Shown here: positions 17,500 through 26,697 of the stretch, piece by piece
How positions within the stretch are numbered: the stretch's first letter is position 1
Layout of the letters: every line of letters begins with the position of its first letter
Assembly: GCF_900094625.1 (NCBI RefSeq)
Contig: NZ_FMAJ01000016.1
Span: 74,973-138,972, forward strand
DNA length: 64,000 nt
Origin: Rhizobium aethiopicum
GTDB lineage: Bacteria; Pseudomonadota; Alphaproteobacteria; Rhizobiales; Rhizobiaceae
Direction: 5' to 3'
Made by a program: the position numbers and the translations under genes
Notes under the pieces: generated by a model
Told to the model about the DNA's origin: nothing
The model's database searches: none
The model's input: the letters and a program-made list of their open reading frames with translations, nothing else

Positions 17500-18225
17500 A
17501 TGCATTATCGCCAAAGGTCGGTGCTGTCTGCGGCACCTTGGCTGATCATCGGAGCTGCCGTAGTAGGCGCTTCGAGCGGTGTAACTGTTGCAGACTTCGA
17601 AAAGCCGGAACTGCTAATCGCCGCCCTGCTTGTCGGCCTTATCATCGGCATGTCCGTTGAGCAGTTCCTAACCAGGACGAGCAGACAGGCGTGGCGCGAG
17701 AGAAACAGGTCACGATCGGAGGAAAGGCGCTGGAACGAGCGCATCATACAGGAACCCAGGCTTCAGACGCCAGCTGCTGAGCCATTGCGTCCAGTCGACG
17801 CCACGGATCAACTGCGTATTGTGATGCGCTCCAATTTCACCATTCAGCCATTGTTGAACAAGAGCGAAGCCCGGGTGTTTCGGGAACTCGACAGCGTCGT
17901 GATCGGCTGCAATTCCACCTGGCAGGTGATGGCTCAGGTTTCGTTGGGCGAGATCCTTCGAAGTGCCGACCCAGACGCCTACAGTTGCATCAACTCCAAA
18001 CGTGTCGACTTGCTCCTCGTCGACGGCAATTGCCAACCGAGGCACGTCATCGAATACCAGGGCGGAGCACACCACCAAGGCACCGCGGCCGCGCGTGATG
18101 CGGTAAAGAAGGAGGCGCTGCGACGCGCCGGGATCGGCTATTATGAGGTGGTGGCTGGCCAAACGACGCCGTCGGAACTCAGGCGATTGGTCGAGAAGCT
18201 GGTGGACAACCCGCGTGTCACTTAA
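17500..18225 (+). CDS. Membrane-anchored DUF2726 protein
   Basis: 241 residues. Two hydrophobic segments lie near the N-terminus (about 12-28 and 38-56), then a basic linker, then a DUF2726 domain (about 120-235): LLNKSEARVFRELDSVV, INSKRVDLLLVDGNCQPRHV, IEYQGGAHH, RDAVKKEALRRAGI. DUF2726 has the layout of a PD-(D/E)xK-like nuclease fold (D in VDLLL, E in IEYQ), but catalysis has not been shown and the usual lysine is not obvious. I chose the ATG at 17500, which follows GGAGAGGGG; a TTG at 17476 is also in frame. Confidence 0.75.
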   Translation: MHYRQRSVLSAAPWLIIGAAVVGASSGVTVADFEKPELLIAALLVGLIIGMSVEQFLTRTSRQAWRERNRSRSEERRWNERIIQEPRLQTPAAEPLRPVDATDQLRIVMRSNFTIQPLLNKSEARVFRELDSVVIGCNSTWQVMAQVSLGEILRSADPDAYSCINSKRVDLLLVDGNCQPRHVIEYQGGAHHQGTAAARDAVKKEALRRAGIGYYEVVAGQTTPSELRRLVEKLVDNPRVT

Positions 18226-18428
18226 AGCGATATCATCACAAACCTATGCACGGCCGAGCCTCTTCGACAGGAAGAAACGATTGTCTTGCCGCGATGTAAT
18301 TGAGGCACACCCGGAATGATCTCCGATCTCCAGGCGGTTCGCGAAAATCTGTTTCCGGCCAGTCGCGCAGCGATCGAGGACTTGCAGGCGTTCCCTTGGC
18401 ATCGTGATCGAACCAATCGAATCCAAGC

Positions 18429-19250
18429 CTACAAGGCGCATTCGTCGCAAGCCATCGTAATCGATGTACTGCCAGAACTTTGTCGCCATCCCGCAACGTT
18501 CCGGGCGATGAGCCTGATGGCCCTTGAAGGCACCCGGAATTGCCAGCGAGGCGCACAGGCCGGCTCCAGTCGCTCCGCCCAGATGTAGACGGCGACAATT
18601 GCCATGAGTGGCAGATGATGCGACGGCGCAAGCAAGGGCAACAGCATCAAGCCCCAACAGCTTGCAATGCACCAGAGACCGTGTGTCATCCCCCATGCCA
18701 GCACATTTTCATAGGCCGCCGGCGGAAAGGCGGCCAGGCTGGGGCGGCGATGACACCGGTTCAGGGCGACCTGCTTCCAGGGTGAAATCTGCCAGATAAA
18801 CGCGATGATCAGGCACGCGACCAGAGGCAGGGCGGAACTGGTTGAAGCTAGGCGCAGCGTGATCGCGACGCCGAGGAGAGCAATACCCGCCACCATCCAT
18901 GTACCGAGATAACTGACGACAAACAACAGCTCGGCCCACGGCCGCACGCGCCAGAAGCTGCGCTCGCGCACATGCCTCAGTGGAACAGAGAGCGTCGGCA
19001 GCATCATTGCCATCACCATCATCGCCCAGCTGACGATCAGCTGCAAAGGTGAGACGTAACTGAAGAAAAAGGCATAAGTCTTCGGTGAGGGAGTGGACCA
19101 GACGAAAGCAGCGGAACAGATCGTCGGCATGGAGGTGCTGTCGCCGCCGACAGCCAGGGGAATCCATGCCGAGCCGGCAGCCAGTGCGAGTGGCGCAAAA
19201 CCGCGGCGCCACTCGCGCACCGCAGGAGAGGTGCTGCGCAAGACGCTCAC
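18429..19250 (-). CDS. DUF2182 integral membrane protein
   Basis: 273-residue hydrophobic protein with about six to seven membrane spans. It contains the family motif WAMMVMAMMLPTLSVPLRHV in the third span and ISPWKQVALNRCHRRP before the C-terminal half, as in DUF2182 ('predicted metal-binding membrane protein'). It begins with GTG overlapping the tyrosinase stop (GTGA), so translation is coupled. Last gene of the M4 peptidase-tyrosinase operon. A role in supplying or handling copper for the tyrosinase is conceivable but not shown. Confidence 0.75.
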   Translation of the reverse strand: MSVLRSTSPAVREWRRGFAPLALAAGSAWIPLAVGGDSTSMPTICSAAFVWSTPSPKTYAFFFSYVSPLQLIVSWAMMVMAMMLPTLSVPLRHVRERSFWRVRPWAELLFVVSYLGTWMVAGIALLGVAITLRLASTSSALPLVACLIIAFIWQISPWKQVALNRCHRRPSLAAFPPAAYENVLAWGMTHGLWCIASCWGLMLLPLLAPSHHLPLMAIVAVYIWAERLEPACAPRWQFRVPSRAIRLIARNVAGWRQSSGSTSITMACDECAL

Positions 19251-20848
19251 TCGAATTGCCGATAGATGCTGATCCGGCCGATTTTGATATTCGCCGCATC
19301 CGGGATGTTTTCGAGCGGGACGAAACTTACCGGCAGGCGGGCGACATCAAATTCGCCGTCGAGGTGCATTTTATCGACAATGTCTGTGATTTCCAGCTTG
19401 TATGTGATGCCGTTTCCGGAATGTTTGCCTGCCGGATCGCTCGCCTGCGTCACGCCAAAGAGCGCGACACTGCCCGCCAGATATTTCTTGTTCCCGGCGG
19501 GATCGGCCCCCTCGGGCAGCCCGACATAGACCTGGAATATCACGGCGTCATGCACGCCGGTGACATTCTCGAGATTGAGAAACACGCGGTCGGGCGCCGT
19601 CGGGGCGATCCTGTTGGCGCTCAGGCTTTGGCTCACCCTGGCCCTCGCATCCGGCTCGACCTTGACAGAGCTGCGCATAGTGCCGCTGCCGGCGAGCGAC
19701 ATGCCGCTGTCGCTGGCCGCGACCAGTTCCACCTTGTTCTGTGTCGGCATGTCTAAACCTCTTGTGGCAGCAACGGAACTCCGCGCAATGCCCAGTCTCT
19801 CCATGCGTGCGGCGACGGTGACGATCGGTCCGGCCTCCGCGCCGGGTGTCAGGTCGTCGTATTCATAGCCCAGACTGGCCAAGTCCTGCATTTTCGTCGG
19901 AGTATAAACCCATTTGGTCTTATCTGGGTTCGGCATTGTAAATTCGCGCTCACCGATGCTCGCCGGCCCATCCAACCATTTGGAGTCTGTCGGATTTTGC
20001 CAATCCGTCGGCGAAGTAAAGGGTTTGCCTGTGGGAAATTTGTTCCAGCTCTCCCACAACCGATCGATATTGCAGTGATGTAGGTAAAAGATAGGGTCGA
20101 GCGCTGCCGCGGTCGGAGTCGACATCAGGCCCGGCAATGGGCGCCCGGCCTGAGGCGAACCTGGCGGAAACACCAGGGTTGGGTGACCACCACCAACCAG
20201 CACATGGATGATGTTGTGCGGATCCGATTCGATTCCGCCGCTTTCTTCGCCGCTCCAGCTGAAGCCCGTTTCAACGCCACCGAATCCGGCACTGCCCCCG
20301 CCGCCGGGTCCGGCAAATTCTGGATCCTGCATCGCATTCAGGTTGGTTTGCGAGCTGACGTCGAATGGTGTGCTGCTGCTGAGCACCCCCCACCGCTGTT
20401 CGACAAACAGCGGATTGTCTCCGGTGCCATCCGGCCAATTGGCCGTGCGGAATGCCGGCGGCAGGACGTCCTGATCGGTTCCGAAATAGTTCCAATAGGG
20501 CAAGGCCCAGCTGGCGCTTGGTCCGTTGAGCAGTTCGATCTCGTGCCGGAGCATATTTTCCAGAGCCAGGAGATACCCGCGATGCCAGGGCAGGAAATAC
20601 CAGCTCTGGTGCTGACATTGGTCGAGATAGGTCGACGTGTCGGATGCATTGGGGTCCGCATCGGCACTGTCGGTGATCTGATAGAAATCCCAGAGCCCGC
20701 GCCACATCCCATGAATCGCCGCATAGAAGTTCCAGCTTGTCGGATCTTCCAGCTTGCGGGCCTTCATCGCCTTGACGCCCCTTGCATACCAGAGGATCGG
20801 GTCGGCCCAGTCACTTCCCAACTCAAAGATATTCTCCCGTTTGCGCAT
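19247..20848 (-). CDS. melA: Tyrosinase (melanin-forming type-3 copper monooxygenase)
   Basis: 533 residues. It oxidises tyrosine to DOPA and dopaquinone, the first steps of melanin formation. Copper A ligands: His46 (AAIHGMW), His80 and His89 (CQHQSWYFLPWHRGY). Copper B ligands: His211 and His215 (DPHNIIHVLVGG) and the YLHHCNIDRLWE motif at 256-267. A C-terminal beta-rich extension of about 180 residues follows and may cover the active site, as in other latent tyrosinases. There is no signal peptide. R. etli carries melA on its symbiotic plasmid and makes melanin under symbiotic NifA control; I saw no convincing sigma-54 promoter directly upstream. It lies in an operon with a small unknown protein (72 bp upstream) and DUF2182 (overlapping). 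Confidence 0.9.
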   Translation of the reverse strand: MRKRENIFELGSDWADPILWYARGVKAMKARKLEDPTSWNFYAAIHGMWRGLWDFYQITDSADADPNASDTSTYLDQCQHQSWYFLPWHRGYLLALENMLRHEIELLNGPSASWALPYWNYFGTDQDVLPPAFRTANWPDGTGDNPLFVEQRWGVLSSSTPFDVSSQTNLNAMQDPEFAGPGGGGSAGFGGVETGFSWSGEESGGIESDPHNIIHVLVGGGHPTLVFPPGSPQAGRPLPGLMSTPTAAALDPIFYLHHCNIDRLWESWNKFPTGKPFTSPTDWQNPTDSKWLDGPASIGEREFTMPNPDKTKWVYTPTKMQDLASLGYEYDDLTPGAEAGPIVTVAARMERLGIARSSVAATRGLDMPTQNKVELVAASDSGMSLAGSGTMRSSVKVEPDARARVSQSLSANRIAPTAPDRVFLNLENVTGVHDAVIFQVYVGLPEGADPAGNKKYLAGSVALFGVTQASDPAGKHSGNGITYKLEITDIVDKMHLDGEFDVARLPVSFVPLENIPDAANIKIGRISIYRQFE

Positions 20849-20920
20849 CGCACTGTCCTCTCAGGAAACGATCGAGAATTGCTGGCCGCAGACTGCACGC
20901 GACCACTCAGGCCGGCCGCA

Positions 20921-21319
20921 TCAAACGCGCACCGCATAGAACGTGGCCGTATAACCCGCGGGTGACTGACCATTGGAGTGGGTCACTGTCCGAATAACCG
21001 TACCGACGATGGTGTCGATCTGGTCCACGCCGTTCGGCCAGCGGGGAACGGGATAGCCGAGATAGTCGTAGACCCATTCCTCGTTGTCGATCATGCCGCG
21101 CCCCTGCCATTTCAGCGTCGCCGGCGCGCCGTCCGTGGCAGCCCCGTCGAGGGAAAGAGACCAGCCGGTTCCGCCAAGAGAACCGCCGATCTTGCCGGGC
21201 GCAGGCTCGGACAAAATCAGCGTTCCCGCGCCAAAGCGCAAACTGTCGAAAGATGCGGAAAGGTCGGGGTTGTTCACCAGGCTTCGATAACTCCAGATGC
21301 CGGAAAAGCTTATCGCCAT
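20921..21319 (-). CDS. Small beta-rich protein of unknown function upstream of tyrosinase
   Basis: 132 residues starting MAISFSGIWSYRSLVNNPDL; the ATG at 21319 follows GGAGGACT. It has no signal peptide or membrane segment. Alternating hydrophobic/Gly strands (FGAGTLILSEP, GGTGWSLSLDG, TLKWQGRG, EEWVYDYLGY, IVGTVIRTVTHSNGQ, YTATFYAVRV) suggest an eight-stranded barrel of lipocalin or avidin type. I do not recognise the family. Its place just before a tyrosinase, like melC1 before melC2 in Streptomyces, makes a helper ('caddie') role possible, but there is no sequence likeness to MelC1 that I can see. Confidence 0.7.
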   Translation of the reverse strand: MAISFSGIWSYRSLVNNPDLSASFDSLRFGAGTLILSEPAPGKIGGSLGGTGWSLSLDGAATDGAPATLKWQGRGMIDNEEWVYDYLGYPVPRWPNGVDQIDTIVGTVIRTVTHSNGQSPAGYTATFYAVRV

Positions 21320-21382
21320 GATAGTCCTCCTTCGGTGAAGCATGCTCAAATCATGTGGCGAGCGGCAGAGGGTCCCCCCGCG

Positions 21383-23053
21383 TCAGGCGATGCCGACACC
21401 GTCGAATGACGCGTCGATCGCCGAAATCCGTCGCGCAAGCTGAGCGGATGGAGCGGTCCTGAACAAGGTGCGTGCCGCACTGACGACAGCCCGACGACTG
21501 TCACGGAATTGCGAGGTGCGCGAGAGCAGCTGCGTCACCGCGACATAGAAGACCGCGGCGACTTCGTCTGGCGTGAAGACCAGACTGCCGCCTTCCTCCG
21601 CCACCAGCATGAGATAAGCCGCCTTGTTATGGATACCGCTGTTGACATGCACCCCTCCCCAGTCGCCATTCTGAGTGACCGGCATGATCCGATACTGGTT
21701 CATATGTGCAGGCTGGCCCCGCGACGCGGGATCGGACATGTCGCGGATGGGACCGCCGCCTCGCGCGAACCCCTGCCCGAGCCTCCAGTCCCATTGGCGG
21801 GGATCGGGATTGCCTCTATTGGCGATCAGCATGCCGAAAATATCGGAATAGGATTCGTTGAGCGCTCCGGATTGCGCTGCATATTCGAGGCGTGAGGTAT
21901 TGTCGGTCACGCCATGGAACATCTCGTGCCCGACGATATCGAGCGCGGCGGCCAGGGTGAGAAGCTGGTTGCCGTTGAGCACCTGGCCATAGACCATTTG
22001 GACGCCATTCCAATAGGCGTTGAACCACTGGTTTCCACCGGGGCTTTCGCGCATGACGACGCAATTGATGCTGGCGTTCATCGGGCCGCCGCGATTGTCG
22101 ATATTATTCCTCAACACGACTTCACGGAGGAAATGCGCGACGGCCGCCGCATTTGCATGCGCGCTGACTGCGGCAGGCGGCCAGGCAGGTCCTATTTCGT
22201 CCCCCGGCAGCAGGGCATCGTTGACGTTCGGATCCCGAAAACGAAAGTCGAAGGTCTGGATATTGTTCACCGTGTCCTTCAGAACGGCGCGGGCACCAAT
22301 TTTTTCGACATTTATGGTCCGTTGAACATTGCGGGCGTCGAAGGCGAGCTGCTCCTCGGCGGCCATTGTCGGGGTACGCGGTAATTCCGCAATCACCCTC
22401 CCGGTATTCGCATCCACCACGTAGTCGAAATAACGCGGCCTCAACGGACCGGATCCGGCACTCTCCGGCATCGTCACCTCGACGTCCTCGAAAATATATG
22501 CCAGATGCCATTTGTCCTTCTTGGCCTCGTAATAGAAACTGAGACGGGGCGCGACACCGGCGATCTTCTTCTTGAACTGGCCTTTCTTGTCGACCGCCGA
22601 CGCCGCTCTGGTGGCCGAAATCTTCGCCACAGGCGGAACATTGGTCGGCTCCCCCAGCGCCGAATTCAGGCTCACGAGTTTGTTGTCGTCGTCCAGCTCC
22701 ACGGTCACCAGCGACCCGTAGACAGGGATGTCGTGGAACGCCTGGCGAAATTTGACGGTACGGGTATGGGTCAGTGGAACCGTTTCTGTGCCGATAACCT
22801 TGAATTGAGAGTCAGCGTTTTCTGCAGACGGCGCAGTAAAGTCGGGGACGCTATTGCTTGTGAGCGCATGGCCGAGATATCGACGGGCCGCAGTCTCAGG
22901 GTCCACCACCTGTGTGGCAGCAGGCTCAAACGCGAAGGTCGGGAGGTCAGACTGTTCTTTAGCGAGAGCGGCGAACATAGGAGCCGATCCGGCGTCCGAT
23001 ACGTGCATCGAAAAAGATTTCATCCCGTTTCCGGGCCTGTGTGACTCTGCCAT
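21383..23053 (-). CDS. M4-family (thermolysin-like) zinc metallopeptidase
   Basis: 556 residues. The N-terminal propeptide (FTP/PepSY region, with AARRYLGHAL, RTVKFRQAFHDIPVYGSLVT and VDANTGRVIAE) precedes an M4 catalytic domain. Zinc ligands are His376 and His380 in GHEMFHG and the downstream glutamate in GALNESYSDIFG; HVNSGIHNKAAYLM carries the catalytic-side histidine. Such enzymes are usually secreted, but no signal peptide is seen. I chose the ATG at 23053; ATG 23023 is an alternative. First gene of an operon with the 132-residue protein, tyrosinase and DUF2182. It may process the C-terminal extension of the tyrosinase, an inference from position only. Confidence 0.88.
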   Translation of the reverse strand: MAESHRPGNGMKSFSMHVSDAGSAPMFAALAKEQSDLPTFAFEPAATQVVDPETAARRYLGHALTSNSVPDFTAPSAENADSQFKVIGTETVPLTHTRTVKFRQAFHDIPVYGSLVTVELDDDNKLVSLNSALGEPTNVPPVAKISATRAASAVDKKGQFKKKIAGVAPRLSFYYEAKKDKWHLAYIFEDVEVTMPESAGSGPLRPRYFDYVVDANTGRVIAELPRTPTMAAEEQLAFDARNVQRTINVEKIGARAVLKDTVNNIQTFDFRFRDPNVNDALLPGDEIGPAWPPAAVSAHANAAAVAHFLREVVLRNNIDNRGGPMNASINCVVMRESPGGNQWFNAYWNGVQMVYGQVLNGNQLLTLAAALDIVGHEMFHGVTDNTSRLEYAAQSGALNESYSDIFGMLIANRGNPDPRQWDWRLGQGFARGGGPIRDMSDPASRGQPAHMNQYRIMPVTQNGDWGGVHVNSGIHNKAAYLMLVAEEGGSLVFTPDEVAAVFYVAVTQLLSRTSQFRDSRRAVVSAARTLFRTAPSAQLARRISAIDASFDGVGIA

Positions 23054-23098
23054 GGCAAATCCCCATCCCCATAGAGGCAGCCGCGTCGCAGGCGGCAC

Positions 23099-23676
23099 GC
23101 CGGCTATGCAGTGTTGCTTCGGTCAAATCCGATATCGCTCACACCCTTCTAAATCGTTCGCGGAGGTATCCATGCTCGTCGGCTCGCCATCTGTAGCGCA
23201 CGTCCTGTTCGTTCTGCCCGCGTCTACGGTTCAACGCCAAAGTCACAAAAGCACAGCATGCTCCGCGAGTAGGGTCACGACATAGTCGCGTCCCCCTCCG
23301 AGAGAGGATCCGGAAGAACTGAAATGGTGTGGATGCCCTTATAACGATAGGTTTTATTAAAACACGAACGCAAGCAACCATCAAGAGCTTTATCGTTCAT
23401 AGTACAATTATTTCATGCACTCATTATTACTTGTAGGGACGATGGATCCATAGGTGTGCAGGTGGCCGCATTAGGCCTTGCAGGGAGAAAACGCGCACCA
23501 GCCGCCTGGATGAGAATCTGCATTGGTCGGCAAGGCGGATTTAGGCTCAGAGGCGGGTCTGGGAGAGCAGGCAACTTGCGAGCACGAGCAGCTTGAGCAT
23601 GATGGCGACGAGGAGATCTTGGCTATTTTTCCTGCGGCTTTGAATGTGTTTGCTAAGCGAGCAAGAGCGGGGGGAC
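23099..23676. other. No gene recognised
   Basis: Contains the upstream region of the M4 peptidase operon. A weak minus-strand sigma-54-like match (GG-N10-GC, reading CGGAGCATGCTGTGCT) lies near 23250 but lacks a clear NifA upstream site. The part near 23550-23650 has a short hydrophobic minus frame without family likeness. Confidence 0.5.
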
Positions 23677-23715
23677 TGAACCGCGCCGGGTTTGCCGGAG
23701 ACCGTTTGGTTTAAG

Positions 23716-24621
23716 TTATGCGGCCATAGCTGGTGCGTCCAGCATGGCGTAGTATCGTTCTTCTGCCTCTGCTGGCGGAATATTCCCAATGGGTTCCAGA
23801 AGACGGCGGTGGTTGAACCAGTCGATCCATTCGAGCGTGGCGAACTCCACGGCTTCGAAGTTGCGCCATGGGTCCTCGCCGATGGATGACCTCGGCCTTG
23901 TAAAGACCGTTGATCGTTTCGGCGAGAGCATTGTCGTAACTGTCGCCAACGCTTCCGACAGACGGCTCGTGCCCGCCTCCGCCAGCCGTTCGGAATAGCG
24001 AATGGACACATATTGCGAGCCGCGGTCGGAATGATGAACCAGCGCGCCACGTTTAACGGGCCGCCGATCATGAAGCGCCTGGTCGAGGGCATCGAGCACA
24101 AAGCCCGCATGGGCCGTTCGGCTTGCCCGCCAACCGACGATACGGCGGGCGAAGGCATCAATGACGAAGGCCACGTAAACGAAGCCCTGCCAGGTCGCGA
24201 CATAGGTGAAATCGGATAACCACAGCATGTTCGGCGCTGGAGCGAAGAACTGTCGGTTCACCCGGTCGAGCGGACATGGAGCGGACTTGTCCGACACGGT
24301 GGTTTTGACTGGCTTGCCGCGAATGACGCCTTGAAGCCCCATCATTCTCATAAGCCGAGCGACGGTGCAGCGGGCGATGTCGTAACCTTCTCGCTGCAAC
24401 TGCCGCCAGACTTTGCGCACGCCATAGACCTGGAAGTTCTCGTTGAACACCCGACGTATCTCGACTTTCATGGCAATATCATTCCGTTCGCGGGCCGATA
24501 GGCGGTCCACGTCCATGCGCTTGGCGATAACCTCATAATAGGTGGACGGGGCAATCGGCAGCAGTCTGCAGATCGGCTCGACCCCGAGCACCGAGCGGTG
24601 TTCGTCGATGAAGGAGATCAT
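23716..24621 (-). pseudogene. IS3-family transposase orfB with compensating frameshifts
   Basis: 301-residue open frame with HTH_21-like start (SFIDEHRSVLGVEPICRLLP) and an integrase core: first Asp in LWLSDFTYVATW, second in HHSDRGSQYVS. Between residues ~230 and 260 the frame reads SEALATVTTMLSPKRSTVF, a shifted version of the usual SVGSVGDSYDNALAETINGL. The catalytic glutamate is lost and the normal frame resumes at PWRNFEAVEFATLEWIDWF. The start overlaps the orfA stop (ATGA). Confidence 0.85.
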
Positions 24622-24949
24622 CGCTTCAGTGGGCGGTCGAGCTCCGCCTGGGCAAAATACGCCGAGGCTTTGCGTAGAATCTCATTCGCCTGACGAAGCT
24701 CGCGGTTCTCTCGCTCCAGAGCCTTCATCTTCTCCGCCACGTCACTCGGCAAACCTGCACGCTTGCCGCTGTCGACCTCGGCCTTCTTCACCCATTCATG
24801 GAGGGTATGCGCCGAGCAACCGATCTTGGCCGCTATCGATGATACCGCCGCCCAGCGGGGGGGGGATGTTCGGCTTCATGCTCCGTCACCATCCGAACGG
24901 CGCGGGCACGAACTTCAGGAGAGAATTTGTTCGTCGTCTTGCTTGTCAT
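24618..24949 (-). pseudogene. IS3-family orfA with a one-base expansion in a C tract
   Basis: Starts MTSKTTNKFSPEVRARAVRM. After residue ~28 a run of nine C (on the coding strand, near 24857-24865) shifts the frame. With eight C the reading continues as RWAAVSSIAAKIGCSAHTLH...WVKKAEVDSGKRAG and then the leucine-zipper-like ALERENRELRQANEILRKAS. In the present state translation ends early. Confidence 0.8.
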
Positions 24950-25005
24950 AGACCCTACTTCTCACGAGTTGGGGGCTCCGGCAAACTCGGCGCGGTTCAT
25001 TCTGA

Positions 25006-25280
25006 CAAGACCTCCATACCTACGACCCGGCCCGTGAAGGGCTTGAGCCGCTAATCGAAAAGGTGTGGAGTTATTGCGAGGCCAACGGGATCGCCGCGAA
25101 GACTGTGACGCTCAAGTTGAAATATTCTGATTTCGCCCAGATCACCCGCAGCAAAACGGTTCCCACACCGCTGCCGGTAATCGCCGACCTGAAGGAGATC
25201 GTCAACCTTCTGCTGGTGCCGATCTTTCCGCCCCGAAAGGGCATTCGCTGTGTTCCGGCGTGCAAATTTGGCCTAAAGCT
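25006..25280 (+). pseudogene. dinB: DNA polymerase IV (DinB) C-terminal remnant
   Basis: The frame reads YDPAREGLEPLIEKVWSYCE, ANGIAAKTVTLKLKYSDFAQ, ITRSKTVPTPLPVIADLKEI, LLLVPIFPPRKGIR. This is the little-finger region of Y-family polymerase IV, with about 90 of ~360 residues left. The catalytic domain is missing; the IS3 right end lies directly upstream. The reading runs into the 3' end of the converging gene. Confidence 0.85.
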
Positions 25281-25282
25281 CG

Positions 25283-26647
25283 TCAATGCCAATGATTGTC
25301 GTGGTCGTGGTGCGCGCCGGTCAATGCGTTTTTGAAATAACGGTTATAGTATTCGAGGTCGACGTGATGCACCTGTATCCACACGCCGGGAACATGAATT
25401 GCATCGACATGCGCGGGGAAGCGACCATGGGTATCATATATGTACTCGCAAATGTCCGTCACGCACTCAATCACGTCGCTACTGTACTCGGCGGCCTCGG
25501 TTAGGTAACGATCGCCAAAGTCATCCTTGTAAATTCCCTTGAAAAGGGCCGCATCCTTGTAAATCCCCTGTGAACCAAACTTGGCCGAAACCACTTCGTC
25601 CACGGCTTCTCTCATGTTTTGATAGTTCGGGGGGGACTTCGCCTTGATAAGGTCGCGGTCTCCCAGTCGCAGACCAACCGGATGTGCCCTGAGGCTGCTG
25701 TATTTCGGCAGCGGCACCTGCCAGCGTAAAATGTCGAGCAGTCGCCATTTCGGCACAGCGAAATCGAAACCTAGCATCGGACCGTAGCTGTCCCGGAATT
25801 TTGGATCGCCGAGCAGTACCGGCGGGCTGATGGAGGCGTGAATATAGGCTCCTAGGCCCATGGCATCAGCGACCAACATGAGATTCTGGAGCAATAAATC
25901 TGCTTCGATCTGGGTCCGTAGGCTACCGATGACGCCGAGCGGCACCTTGATCTCTTCGTTGAGAAATCGATTCTTGACCCATTTTCCTACGCCGGCCCTA
26001 AGATAGAAATTACGATCGTCAACGATTGTTGGTCGGTGTCCTTCGGGCTGTGTCAAGAGATACATCAGGCCGTTAATATATTGATGTGACAGGTCTACGA
26101 CGGGAAAAAGCACCGTCGTGCCGGGCAGGTTCGACAGCAAGCGATTGGAATCGAGATAGGCGGGGAATTCGCGGTTTGCCGTATCCAGTCTGCCATTGCT
26201 AATTTTCACTTTCGCTCGTTTGGCATGTGCGATTAGTGCCTCCGGTTCGAACGATAATGGTGGGGTGAACGGAACCCTGTCGATGAAGTATGTGCCGGTA
26301 TCGTTGATGAGGAAGAAATATGTCCCTTGGGCATTGTCGGGGCTGCCGGCCGTTCGCCCTTCCATATGGACATTCGGCTTTGCCATTACGAACTCGCCGG
26401 TGACAGGATCCTCAAACGGCCTGTCCGGCATTGTAAGGCCGGTAAGGCCAGTCATGGCGATTAAAATTGCCTCTTCGAGGTCGGTAAGTGGCACCGGTTT
26501 TTGGGTGGATTGATAGGTCATGGTGCCTGCTTTGATCAGGGGAACACCTCGGCCGATCCGGTGCGTACGCCGTTGAAGAATCGTCTGGATTAATGGGCGC
26601 TCGAGCAATCGCTCAAAACCGGTTTTGTTTGTCTCCTCGCTGCTCAT
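25283..26647 (-). CDS. Nitroreductase-like protein of unknown substrate
   Basis: 454 residues. The N-terminal third has a nitroreductase-type start (ILQRRTHRIGRGVPL, then PVPLTDLEEAILIAMTGLTG). Later parts (LRTQIEADLLLQNLMLVADA, MGLGAYIHASISPP) match the FMN-binding helix region of that fold. About 130 residues of C-terminal extension end in a His/Asp-rich tail (GAHHDHDNHWH) that could bind metal. The ATG at 26647 follows GGGGAGGAAAC. It is the last gene of a four-gene operon with a haem peroxidase fusion, a cytochrome c and a membrane protein, 50 bp after the last. It may be an oxidoreductase in the same pathway; the family assignment is tentative. Confidence 0.6.
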   Translation of the reverse strand: MSSEETNKTGFERLLERPLIQTILQRRTHRIGRGVPLIKAGTMTYQSTQKPVPLTDLEEAILIAMTGLTGLTMPDRPFEDPVTGEFVMAKPNVHMEGRTAGSPDNAQGTYFFLINDTGTYFIDRVPFTPPLSFEPEALIAHAKRAKVKISNGRLDTANREFPAYLDSNRLLSNLPGTTVLFPVVDLSHQYINGLMYLLTQPEGHRPTIVDDRNFYLRAGVGKWVKNRFLNEEIKVPLGVIGSLRTQIEADLLLQNLMLVADAMGLGAYIHASISPPVLLGDPKFRDSYGPMLGFDFAVPKWRLLDILRWQVPLPKYSSLRAHPVGLRLGDRDLIKAKSPPNYQNMREAVDEVVSAKFGSQGIYKDAALFKGIYKDDFGDRYLTEAAEYSSDVIECVTDICEYIYDTHGRFPAHVDAIHVPGVWIQVHHVDLEYYNRYFKNALTGAHHDHDNHWH

Positions 26648-26697
26648 GTTTCCTCCCCAGCCTCCGAATGTGGCGTCGACGACCCAGCTTGGCCGTC

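Larger units (their letters stand above)
23677..24999 (-). mobile_element. IS3-family insertion sequence (IS407-like), inactivated
   Basis: The ends are 24-bp terminal inverted repeats, 23677-23700 (TGAACCGCGCCGGGTTTGCC...) and 24976-24999, differing at one base. The 1323-bp interior encodes overlapping orfA and orfB on the minus strand. No flanking target duplication is evident. Both reading frames carry frameshifts, so this copy should be unable to transpose alone. It adjoins a dinB remnant on its right. Confidence 0.9.

Noticed and set aside
23230..23265. Sigma-54 promoter with NifA site for the M4-tyrosinase operon
   Set aside because: Only GG-N10-GC is conserved, and no TGT-N10-ACA site was found at a suitable distance, so it is not listed as a feature.
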